From NCBI GenBank assembly GCA_028095005.1, contig CM051460.1:80989676-81053675 (forward strand): a DNA stretch of 64,000 bases. The letters are read 5' to 3'. The position numbers and the translations under genes were made by a program. The notes beneath the pieces were generated by a model. That model did not search any database. It saw nothing but the letters and a program-made list of their open reading frames with translations, and had not been told where the DNA came from. Positions 45,981 through 56,527 of this stretch are shown piece by piece. Source of the DNA: Rhynchospora pubera. Lineage: Eukaryota > Streptophyta > Magnoliopsida > Poales > Cyperaceae. How positions within the stretch are numbered: position 1 is the first letter of the stretch; every line of letters starts with the position of its first letter.

Positions 45981-48900
45981 GATCTGATCTGTGTCGTACA
46001 GTTGATCTTCTTCGATCTCTCCGCACACAATCCTTAATTTCTCCGTCTCCTTCCTCCTCTGCACTTCTCTCTCTCTCTGTTCATTTTTTTTCTTTATTTT
46101 TCGTTACCTCTCTGTTCCTTTTCCCTACTTTCCTCCTCCAACAAAAATAAGCGAAAACAAGAAAAGAAAAGAGCGGCCATAGGGCTAATGGGAAAGAGAG
46201 GGTTACGGCGACGGACCGATTGGTGGAGAGAGACAGGTGGTCACGACGAGGGACCGATTGTATCGAGGCATGCTTCCTTCTCCCTCCACCTCCGCCTCCG
46301 CTCCTGATCGACTACCAAGCCTTTCCGTTTAGCACCATCTTCGTTCGCCTGTCTTTTACCGCCGTTAGCAGCAGCTTTAACCCCCTTCCTTCTTCGACCT
46401 CTCCTACATCGCCTTAGAACCTGGTACGTGTACGATATGTTCTTGATCTTAGATTTATTTTTATTATATAATTGCAGCATTATTTTAAAACAAGATAATA
46501 TTTATAGGCTCATTTTGCTCAAATTAGATTGCTTGATAGATGTTTGTGGAAATGCCTTATCGAAAGGTCAACACAAAGTGGAGTTGTGTTGTCTACAGAC
46601 AATTTACTTTTGATTGCACTACTTCGTTCTACTGTCAAAATTGGCTCAAAAAAAAGAAAAAAAAAAAGAAAAGAAAACTACATTTTATGGATTATGAACG
46701 ATGAATTTTCACAATTATGCAATTGTAAGGTTGCTTAGATTTGTGGATGTTGCGTGCCTTAAAGTTCTGAAACATCTCCTTATCTTATAATTGATTTCTA
46801 AATTTCTGACTAATGACCCTCTGGTCTGAGGAGTGGTGGATTTGAGGAGTGCAGAGCCTTTCTTAGCAGCACCAAGCGAGGCATTGTGGGTATCAGTCGT
46901 GGTTATCTCCTTTCATTCAGAAGGTAGCTCTACCTATACAATTAAGACATAATGTTTCCTTCTCTCTTTTTAAGGCAACTATCCAAGAATTAATGTTGCC
47001 TTTGTGATCAAATTACGTTCTAGGTAGAATATATGAATTTTGCATAAAGCGCCTAAATTTTCGTCCATTTCCGCTTAATCTTCTTTAGTTTAGAGTGTCT
47101 TATTTAATTCTGAATTTGCTTCAAGTTGTTAGTAACATAGTTCAGCCAATATGAAAGTTAATCTTCTTTAGTTTATAAGGTTTAATTTGATTACTTCTTT
47201 TTTTTTTAATAATTATATTGCGATATTAGCGGAAACAACACCATCTGGTGTCACCCAGCACTTTGATTTGTTTACAAACACATCAGCAATGAAACAAGAA
47301 AACAGATAAAAGAGTGGCTCATTATAATAACATGTGCCTCTCTAAATCAAAGTATGTGGAAGTTTTATTTAGCTAAAATGATTTTCCATATACTTCTAAC
47401 TTTTTTTATTATAACAAAATTTGCCAATTGTTACAATCAGGACATATCACTGGCCAACAAATTAACATCTGCTTTTAATATTTTGTTTGAATTTTTTTGT
47501 TTTTGAGGGTTCTTAGTTGTTGTTGTTGAGGGTTCTTGAATGTGCCAGCTCTGTGTAGGTACTAAATGAACAGTGTGCAATTTGGCTAATGCTAATCTCT
47601 ATGCTTATAGGTTTGCAATACTCATTAGATTTTGTCTTCCTCTTTGCGGATACCCTTGGTTAGTATTATCTTTGATTTTAATTTATTATTTTTAGTATTT
47701 TTTTTACTTAGTCTCAAAATTTGCTGGGCAATTTAAATTCTTTCCACAAGTTTTAATAAAGAATATTACAAGTGCAGGTTTGCAAGACCTTCATTCTTCG
47801 TTGTGTACAATTGGTGCTTTAATTGAGCTAATGGGGTTGACAAGATAATACGGTCAATCCTGAACCATTTTTTAATCTTTCTTTACTATTCTTTATGCGA
47901 TAAAATTTGATAGTAGAGGATTTTTATACATGACATTTATGTCTTTTTTTATTCTATTGATATTTGAACTCTGACTCATTGTTCATATTTTATAATGCCT
48001 ACAATAGATAAAGTGTAATAATAAAAGATGCTTCAATTATGCATGAAAAAGTTTAGAATAAGGCGACTAAAATAGTAAAGATGCATATAGTTGATGAGGA
48101 ACGAGAACTATGGGCTTAGTATGTACTTAGCACCAGTATATTCGATCATTTAGGATGTTAAGCATACATGAAGAATTATACATCGCAGGTCAATATTGGT
48201 TTAATCATAAATCAATGCTAATAAAGCATAGTAAAATTGAGTTAATTTTTACTGACCATTTTAGTGTGGTTGTTGTAAGTTTGTGTAGATGTGATACAAA
48301 ACGGTGTTGAATCTGAGACATGACATGCTCCACTTAAATTTGAGTTGCTCAATGAAGCTCTTATTAGTTTTTATTGATAGTTTCAGTGTACCACATTATG
48401 ATACTCATGATTGATCCTCTTACAAATAAATTTAGAAAATAGCAGCCTCAAAAAGAGGTACCATTTTCTTGAAATTCTAGATCTTCTCATTGAAATGTAT
48501 AGCCAAAGATTTATCTATTGATTTGGTAGTTAGCTTTGTTTACTGAAATGATGCCTTCAAATGAATCTACTTCATTTGTCATCTAATATTTCCAGTTATT
48601 TCTTATTAGAGGGGCAGGAAGGCCGCCTGTCAATTCTGATGTTTATGGCTATGGCTCTAAATGAAGGTTTGTTCCAGTCTTAAACAAAAAGAAGTAATTT
48701 TTTTTTAGCTTTCTATATGCACATAGTTTCTCACATCTTCCACAATCATTTTAATTTACTGGTTTTATTTTCACATATGACATCAACTGTGCAAATTTAT
48801 GCTTTTTTTTAGATAGAATCTTGATTGTGGTAGACGTTGGTAAAGTTTACATAGGACTTAGCTTGCATTTAAGCTGCTTGAAGTTCTGAGATTTTGATGG

Positions 48901-49363
48901 TTGTACATCTCATGTTAGCCAAAATATGTTATTACTTTATTATAGTGAACTGATTAACGATTGGGGAGTTTTCTTTCTACTGTTTACATCAAAAATTAAT
49001 TTCATAGATGCCATGTTGATCTGTTAAGAATAATGCTTATTGGTTTACATGGCTCAAATAAAAACTTATATTTTTTCCCCTTTTTCTTCCAAGGCAGTGA
49101 GATTGGGTTGCATCTCCCTCAGCGAAATGTGATGGGAAGGCTTTCAAACCAAGGAGGGGTTCTGATGGTGACCAATCTCTTGAGCAAGGACTACAAAGAA
49201 TGCATATCAGAGCCATATCGAGTTGAATGGTAAAATATTGATTGAATTTAATTTAAACAGAATTGTACTATCAACAATTTTATATTGTTTGCAAAACAAA
49301 ATAAGAATAAGAAAGCCTATATAGTTTCACCATTAATCGCGCGAAGCGCGATATTATAGCTAG
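45492..49363 (+). mobile_element. Helitron (3' end clear, 5' end tentative)
   Basis: The 3' end is characteristic: a 7-bp stem ATCGCGC-GAA-GCGCGAT at 49336-49352, then ATTATAG, then CTAG at 49360-49363 with host T. The 5' end is guessed from TCCCTCTCTGTATACTAG after a host A at 45491 and may be wrong. Inside are gene-like islands: a GC-rich CT/CG leader-like block at 46000-46420, an exon-like block at about 46830-46925, and 49093-49233, a frame reading GSEIGLHLPQRNVMGRLSNQ and ending in a stop. I do not recognise the gene or genes. No Rep/helicase sequence was found, so the element would be non-autonomous. Confidence 0.55.
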
Positions 49364-49687
49364 TTTATAACAATTCTCACTAACTTTCTTCATTCGTTTA
49401 ATTAGGTAAATCTAAAGATGTGGTGAATTCGCGATAAGGATATATCTAATTTCGATCTCGTACTAGATATTTTTTAGCAAGACCGAGCAAATAGTGTGAA
49501 CGATAATACACCCAAGGAAATTAAGGCTGCAATAGTGGAAAGATTTGGCAATGATTATTGATTAAGTAGACCAACTACAATCTGAAAATGTTGTAGTTCT
49601 TGATAACTTTGAAAATCTTACTGTCTGACAATCAAAATGAAATTGAAAATGGTGCATCCTCTACTAAGACCTTGAAAAGTTCTCTTG

Positions 49688-49842
49688 GGGTGCGTTTGGA
49701 TAGGTGTGGGAAGAAGGGAAGAAGGGAAGAAGTGGGAAGAAGTATTGGGAAGTGTGTAACTTTGTGAAGAGTTTGGATTGTTTATAATTTTTTTTTCCCA
49801 TCTTTCTTCTTCCTCTTCTTCTTCTCTCATCCAAACGCACCC
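49688..49842. mobile_element. PIF/Harbinger-like MITE with TTG target duplication
   Basis: Perfect ends GGGTGCGTTTGG and CCAAACGCACCC, with TTG on both sides (49685-49687, 49843-49845). Near-identical in layout to 4776-4930, but better preserved and so probably younger. Confidence 0.9.
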
Positions 49843-50355
49843 TTGGATGTCAAGAGGAAATCTGAAGAAGCCGAGTTAAAGGGAATCGACTCAAGGTGAT
49901 AAACATTTTGATGGTGGTGAACTATGAACAAAATTCCAAAGGAAGACTTGTTATGTAAAATAATTTGATGATCAAGTTGAAGGCTCAGGACTCTTGTTTT
50001 TTTTTTTTTTTGAAATAAAAATGAGAGTCAAGCCCTCATCTTTTCCATTGAAATTTAAAGATTACAAATTTAGCCAGTGGCTAAAAGAGTTAAATATAAA
50101 AAAAACAAATCAAATAACGAAGTGAAAAGTCAGAAGAATCTACTGCTACCAACCAAAACGGAAAAAGAAAGAAAGAAAAAAGAAAAAAAAATAGAGAAAA
50201 GAGCATCCTAAGCAGGGGTAATTAGTTGTGCCGATGAAAAGCATTCCACTCCATAACTAGTTGGCTCAGGACTCATTTATTTAAAGCTTTTACTTTCTCC
50301 ATTTCTTAACAAAATTCTGTTGTTCGTAGTCTTATCCATTTAGTTAGATCATTTT

Positions 50356-50622
50356 GGCTCCGTTTGGATGGCTTCTTCCCGAAATAAGGAATAAGGAATA
50401 ACCACTTTTTATCAAAAAAAAAAAAAGGATTAAAATCTTTGGCTCCGTTTGGATGGCTTCTTCCCGGAATAAGGAATAAGAAATAACCACTTTTTACCAA
50501 TAAATTTATTTCTAACAATCCAAACTCTTCACAAAAGTTACACACTTCCCAATAAATTTATCCCTTCCCAATAAATTTTTACACTTCTTCCTACTTTATT
50601 CTCAACGCATCCAAACGGAGCC
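50356..50622. mobile_element. Two adjacent GGCTCCGTTTGGATGG MITEs, one truncated
   Basis: 50356-50418 is the left third of an element, ending in a poly-A run; 50441-50622 is a full copy with ends GGCTCCGTTTGGATGG and CATCCAAACGGAGCC. Both start with the same 30 bases and are each preceded by TTT. No matching right target duplication was found, so a local duplication or an insertion into a deleted copy is likely. Confidence 0.8.
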
Positions 50623-51421
50623 ATATTTATACTATATTCGATTTGGTCAATACTTGCAGTTTAACCATTTTTTTTAGATCTTTATAGGTCCAATATAGAG
50701 CAACTGGTATAGATACATGGTGATACTGAAAATCAAAAGTGGCTATGGCAAGTTGGCAACTAAATCACCGTTTGCTCTTTTGAGTTTTGAGGGCCCAAAT
50801 ACTACTTACAGCGGAAATGGGAATTCTTTTCTATTTATACCAATTTTTTTTCTAAAAATCCTTCCATTTTTCTTTCGTATCACATGATTCTTTCACTTAA
50901 TTAGTAATAATAATAACAATATATAAGTGTTCTTATTTTGTATTTAATGAGGTTTATTATTTTATTAATTTGGATCCGCTTGTTTATATTTACGAATAAC
51001 GATAACCAAGTACCGTAAAGGTGGGATTTACTCACATGAAAACCAAGTACTAATATTGGCTCATCGTATGAAAACCCAAGTACTATAAAGAGTCAATAAG
51101 CCGGCTGAGCCAAAGTTGCCGTAGGTGTTATTCTATTTGGTTGTGTCGCATGGAGAGATTCTGAAGAGTGCGCCAGTATAATTAGAATTTTTTTTTCATG
51201 TATATTGATAGGATCAGTAGTCAATCTATCTCTACATGGAAACTATGGAGTATGGAGTGACAAGTTCAGTACTCAATTTCAATTTCAATTTTTGAGGTGG
51301 TAATTTTTTATTTTCTAAGTTTAGGTGGCGAAAGCTAATTTTACCACAAAAAAAAGGGAAAAAATGACTAAATAAGTGCCCCTCTCCTCCCCTTGCGCAA
51401 TTCTGAATCCCATCTGTATCC

Positions 51422-52525
51422 ATGGGAAAGCGGCAGATTCTCTACTCAAAGAACAAAACTTTGTCAGTGACACATCTACCAGAGGAACCTGATTGGTCAG
51501 ATCTCCCTCCAGAACTGATTTCTCTCATCTCCCGAAAACTCATCGACATTTTTTATTTCGTTCGTTTACGCGCCATTTGCAAGACATGGCGTTCTGCTGT
51601 CCAAACCTCTGACCTTGCTCCTCAGCTGCCTTGGATAATGGAATATTCTGATCAGAGCTTCGAAAAAGGTTACATGCGTTTCTACTCTTTACTCACAGGT
51701 AAAATCCACGACGTTAATTTTCCCAAGAGTATTCAGAAATTTATAACAGGATCGGCATACAAGTACTTGTTCAGTTATGATATGCGAACACGTGAGTGTT
51801 CTCTCGTCAATCCTTTGACAAAGGAAGAGATTTCCCTCCCGCCTACTCCGGCTAATATTTGGTTCCCTATCTGTGTGCCACCTGATCTGAGCTCGAGGTA
51901 TGTCGTTACCACAGATTTGCTTTTCTGCAAACTTGGCGATCTCGAGTGGACCCGTATGCAAGAAGAGTCATCCCCTCATTATAGAATTGATAGGCCGGGA
52001 TTGTGCTATGATGGGTTGTGCTATGCTAGTGATAGAGGCACTGGTTCCACAGTGGTTATAAATATTGCAACACAAACTGTGATCTTTGTTGTACCACGGC
52101 CAAAGTCTGAGCTAAGAGAGCAGGTTGCCTATTTGATCGTGTCAGCTGGAGAGATTCTTAGAGTATGCCAGTATAACAAACGTTATCGACAAGAGCCCAG
52201 TTACTTTGATATATATCGATTGCAGCTCGGTAATAGAGACGGGAAAGTGATTAATCCTTGTTGGATCAAGATTGATAACATCAGTCATCAATTCCTTTTT
52301 CTGCTGCATAAGGAACATGGATGTGCTTTCAGAGTTGATGATTTTCCTGAGTTCATAGGAAACAGCATCTACTTCTTAATAAATAGAAACATAAATGAAG
52401 GCTATAAACTCTTTAGGTACAACATGAAAGATCGCAAAATTGAAGCGCTTCAGGTACCTGTAGAATTGTACTCTAGTTGGTTCATCCCCAGTCTATGCAA
52501 GCAATCAAGCAATTACAGATCATGA
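51422..52525 (+). CDS. F-box protein with DUF295 domain, single exon
   Basis: Likely a substrate receptor of an SCF-type (SKP1-CUL1-F-box) ubiquitin ligase; the target is unknown. A single open frame of 367 residues begins in a good context (CCATGGG). The F-box is at about residues 22-62: WSDLPPELISLISRKL, then FVRLRAICKTWRSAV, which matches the SKP1-binding helices. A middle region typical of DUF295 follows (SLVNPLTKEEISLPP, GLCYDGLCYAS), then a C-terminal DUF295 part with EGYKLFRYNMKDRKIEALQV. No stop or shift is present. DUF295 F-box genes are numerous and fast evolving, and many are weakly expressed, so it may or may not be functional. It has no close neighbour gene; the copia element lies 2 kb downstream. 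Confidence 0.88.
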   Translation: MGKRQILYSKNKTLSVTHLPEEPDWSDLPPELISLISRKLIDIFYFVRLRAICKTWRSAVQTSDLAPQLPWIMEYSDQSFEKGYMRFYSLLTGKIHDVNFPKSIQKFITGSAYKYLFSYDMRTRECSLVNPLTKEEISLPPTPANIWFPICVPPDLSSRYVVTTDLLFCKLGDLEWTRMQEESSPHYRIDRPGLCYDGLCYASDRGTGSTVVINIATQTVIFVVPRPKSELREQVAYLIVSAGEILRVCQYNKRYRQEPSYFDIYRLQLGNRDGKVINPCWIKIDNISHQFLFLLHKEHGCAFRVDDFPEFIGNSIYFLINRNINEGYKLFRYNMKDRKIEALQVPVELYSSWFIPSLCKQSSNYRS

Positions 52526-54588
52526 AAGCAAAGTAAGGTTGCAAAATCAATTTTTTTCCCTTAAAGTTAGCAGTTGTGTTAAAAGTTTTGGTCTTTCATT
52601 ACTCGCATATTTCTACCTCTAGAACAAAGTAAATGGGCACAATGGCAAAGTGTAACTTTGACAGTGAATGGATTTTGAGTCAGGGGGGCTGAGATCTGAA
52701 AAAAACTTGAAAGGTGCTTGCCGTTTGTTTAGTTGGTATATTTTGTAAGTTGTACCTAATCCTGTTCCTCATGGAAGGTCTGGACTAAGTTAGCATAGCG
52801 GATAGTACATGTGTTTTGGTTCTGTCCGTGTCACACCCCTGTTCATAATTTTATATGTTTATTTCTGGTGCTCGAGAGTTGAGACTCCTTAAAACATCCA
52901 TGTTTTGTCAAAGCTTAATTCCAATAGTAAGTACAGCCACTATTGAAAGTGACTGAATTTAATGTGCTGATAGAAAATCATACAAAGTATGTGTTTGCAA
53001 AGTCTGGTTGCTAGTTTAGCTATATACGTACCCACTTGTAGGCTGCAAATGCCTAAACAAGTAAATAAAGCAGTCAACAAACACAAGATCCTATATATCT
53101 GTAGTGTGGGAATTCACAGAGAAAATAGAATATAACGACTATATTATATTGGCATTAACTTTTTTTAGTACCTTTTTTTCTTTTTTTTCCGGAACTAACT
53201 TGGTTGTAATTTCTTGGCTCTAGGTCTCGATTCTCGAATAGGATTTCCGATTTGGCGAATATTTTGTGCTCTCAAAATGTAACGGTGCCTTCATTGCTGA
53301 AATTTGTCTTGCCAGCAGCTTGTTAATGTTTGTTTGGTATTTTAGAAGAACGATTTTCACTGGTATTGCCTTTGTAATTGCATTGTTTATTTTTCTCTTT
53401 TAGTATATTACACAGATGCTCAAACTAAGATCGAATGTCAATGAGATTAGCCTAAGTGTTGGCCCATTAGTGTTTCACTTTCATAATATCGTATTTGCAT
53501 GTGCTATCATAACTAGACCTGTCAAACGTATATGACGGAAGCGGAAATATGAATTTTTATTTCCGTTTCGGTAACGGAACGAAATGGTAGTTTCATTTCC
53601 GTTCCGTTTCATCAAACGTAACTGAAATTTATTCCATTTAACGTTCCGCCTCACATTTTCTATTGATTTCAGTCCATTTTCGTGTTCCGTTCCATTTACG
53701 TTAACAAATTTCGATTCTGTTTCCGTTCCTTTCTGAAAACGGAACCCATTTTAGCTTTCAATTAACGTTCCGTTTCGACGGAATAGAAACGGCTTTTGAC
53801 AGGTCTAATCATAACTTATGACAATACATTAATTGGTCAAAAGCCAAAAAGTTTTGATGCTTGATGCACCATTAAGTGATTGTCAAATTGCTCCGAATGC
53901 TTGATGCACCTCCGAATGTTATTGATAGGTCTAATAATACATCTGTTAAGTTTACCGTTTCATTTCTGGATGTTTTTTTGCCAACTTGGCCATGTCGAAT
54001 GGACTTAATTTACAAGGTGGGTCGTTAGTTATAACTTACAAGATGTCGAGACAAAAAGGCTTTGCCTTTTTTTTTTATGAGAATATGGAATGTGCTGTTC
54101 CAGTAATAGATATTGGTTCCACAACCAAAGCCCCTTTTTTAAAAAAAAAATATTTAATATAACCAATGCCAACAAATTACCGCAAAGTAACAAATATAAT
54201 TTTCACAACCAAAGCCCCTTTTTTTAAAAAAAACTAATTTTAATATAATCAATGCCAACAAATTGCCACAAAGTAACAAATATAATTTCCATGTAATTAC
54301 ACTTATTATAATTAAAAAAAAAAGTAGCGTTAGCTTGGCCATGTCGAGATAGAATTTACAGTGCTTTCTAAACAAAGAGTAAGCATGCTACACTTCCCGG
54401 TAATTCTATCTCTATAAAATCTCTACCTCAGTTTATTAGTGTGAATGTTTAGATAAGTTTGTTGTAAATAGCTCACTTTATAATGAATCATATTTCTTTT
54501 TTAAAAAAAAAATTTGAGTAAAATATTTCTTTTTTAAATTAGTTACTGCCTCTTTGCATGGTTCAAATAGACAGCAAGAGGCTAATAT
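52526..54588. other. Downstream flank of the F-box gene
   Basis: No gene is recognised. It holds the MULE-like element at 53515-53807 and a tandem duplication with an 84-bp period at 54121-54290, in which ACAACCAAAGCCCC, AATGCCAACAAATT and AAAGTAACAAATATAA each appear twice. Confidence 0.6.
53515..53807. mobile_element. MULE-like element of the GACCTGTCAAAC family, copy 2
   Basis: Ends AGACCTGTCAAACG and CTTTTGACAGGTCTA, with a perfect 9-bp duplication ATCATAACT at 53506-53514 and 53808-53816. The 293-bp body is made of GTTCCGTTTC and ACGGAACG words. Non-coding. Confidence 0.93.
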
Positions 54589-54900
54589 TGTTGAAATTAA
54601 TGTTTTGTTTAGTATTTGTGTATTAGTATGTCAAAATAGTAGGCTAATGGTTAGTATAATTATTGGACCTTGTTTGGAGATGTTTAGATATATGTTTGGA
54701 CTAGTATTAATGTTGTAAATGGCCCATGTAAGGCCTAGTATGGAATTTGCATATGTATGACCAAAACAATATATTTTTAATAAGAAAATTAAGAAAATCA
54801 ATTGAATGGGCAGCAGCCACCTTTCTTCTTCCTCTCTTCTTTCTTTCTTCTACTAACATACAATCCCTAGATTGAGCAACCAAGGTCAAATAGGCCAACA
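54589..54900 (+). repeat. 5' LTR of the copia element (312 bp)
   Basis: Starts TGTTGAAATTAATG and ends GGTCAAATAGGCCAACA (TG...CA). It carries the promoter for the element; no clear TATA box could be picked with confidence. Confidence 0.96.
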
Positions 54901-54904
54901 TAAG

Positions 54905-54916
54905 TGGTATCAGAGC
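54905..54916 (+). other. Primer-binding site TGGTATCAGAGC
   Basis: Complementary to the 3' end of initiator methionine tRNA, four bases after the 5' LTR; this is where minus-strand cDNA synthesis is primed. Confidence 0.93.
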
Positions 54917-54992
54917 GTAGGTTGAGGTGAGATTACAAGTGAGATTCATCTATTGAAGTGTGAAAATCAAAATAGAAGTTGGAGAGAGTTCT

Positions 54993-56527
54993 ATGGCGTT
55001 GCAAGGAGAAGCATGGCCGGCGCGAGGTGCGCAACTCGTCTTCGACGGAGAAGATTATGGCTATTGGAGCATTATGATGAAGACTCTCTTGATCTCACAA
55101 GATTTGTGGGATATTGTAGAAGAAGGGTTCGTTGAGAAACCTCCAAAAGTCATTGAGGAGAAAGATAATGATGGGAAGGTGATAACTACTACCGTTGTGG
55201 TTGATGAGAAAGAGAAAGAGAACAAGAAGAAAGATGCGAAGGCTCTATTTTGCATCCAATAAGGTATTTCCCGCAAGCTCTTTCCTAGAATAATTGGGGC
55301 AAAAATGTCCAAAGAGGCGTGGGATATTTTGCAAAGAGAGTTTCAAGGAACCGATAAAGTGAGAGCGGTAAAACTCTTGACTCTCAAAAAGGATTTCCAA
55401 AATTTGAGAATGGAGAAAGAGACTTTAAATGAGTATTTCTCAAAAGTGACTGAATTAGTGAACCAAATTAAGAGCTTGGGTGATGACCTAACCGATAAGG
55501 CGGTTTGTGAGAAAATCTTGATTAGTCTTACCTCCAAATATGACAATATTGTGTCTATTATTGAAGAAACCAAAGACCTCTCTAAACTTAGTGTTCATGA
55601 TTTGATGGGTTCTCTTGAGATGCATGATCAAAGATTGGGTAGGCGTGGTGAAAATTCTCTTGAAAGTATTTTCCAATCAAAGGTGAATGTAAAAGAGGGC
55701 TCAAATCAAAATGTGAATAAAGGAGAAACATCCCGTGGGGGTGGTGGTTATGGAAGAGATCGAGGTAGAGGTCGAGGTGGAGGTAGAGGCAATGGTGACG
55801 GTAAATTTTGCAATTTTTGCAAGAAGTCGGGTCACTTAGAAGAAACTTGCTACAATAAGGGTAAGCCTCAATGTTACAATTGCAAGAGGTATGGTCATAA
55901 GCAAAAGGATTGTAGAGACAAGAATAAAGAGCAAGCCAATTACACCGAAGAGAAAAAGAATGGTGGAGGTAATGGTAGTACTTTTTATGCATGCCAAGCG
56001 GCGGTTGAAAAGAAAGATGATGTATGGTATGTTGATAGCGGGTGTAGTAATCATATGACCGGTGATGAGTCAATCTTTTGCAAGCTTGACATGGCCGCCA
56101 CTACTCAAATCACAATGGGTAATGGTGCGGTTGTGAAGTCAAAGGCAAAAGGCACAATTGCCGTTAATTCTAAGAAAGATAGGATGTTGATTCATGATGT
56201 GTTGCTTGTGCCGGATTTGGCTCAAAATTTACTAAGTGTTGGACAATTGATTGAGCATGGTCATGCGGTTCACTTTGAGGGGGAGACATGTAAGATTTTT
56301 TATAAGGTTGAAAATAAGAGAGAGTTGATGGCCGTGGTGAATTTGGAGCGGCATAGAAATTTCCCTCTTACTCTCAAGTCCGCAAATGGAGTTGCTTTAA
56401 AAGTTGATGTAGAAGACTTGTCATGGTTATGGCACAAGAGGCTTGGACATGTGAATTTTGAAAGCTTAAAGTTGTTGAGTAGAAAGAATATGGTATATGG
56501 TTTGCCAAACATTGAAGAAAAAAAAAT
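54993..56527 (+). pseudogene. copia gag, zinc knuckles, protease and integrase start (disabled)
   Basis: The frame starts MALQGEAWPARGAQLVFDGE, the usual gag N-terminus. A TAA at 55260-55262 replaces what is normally a glutamine codon, and the same frame continues to 56527. Gag capsid-like (UBN2) sequence is followed by a Gly/Arg-rich hinge and two CCHC knuckles at about 55803-55918 (CNFCKKSGHLEETC and CYNCKRYGHKQKDC). The aspartic protease motif WYVDSGCSNHM is at about 56023. The integrase zinc-binding part begins at WHKRLGHVNF (about 56430). The frame is then lost in an A-run at about 56517-56525. Two knuckles rather than one is a minor variation. Confidence 0.93.

Larger units (their letters stand above)
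49364..51421. other. Intergenic DNA left of the F-box gene, with MITEs and a LINE-like tail
   Basis: Besides the MITEs listed, 49998-50120 resembles a retroposed tail: a T-run, then AAATGAGAGTCAAGCCCTCA and ATTACAAATTTAGCCAGTGG. No gene was seen. The last 500 bases should hold the F-box promoter; no clear TATA box was identified. Confidence 0.55.

Noticed and set aside
55588..56073. Antisense open frame of 161 codons in the copia gag region
   Set aside because: A shadow of the sense coding frame; no antisense protein family matches.
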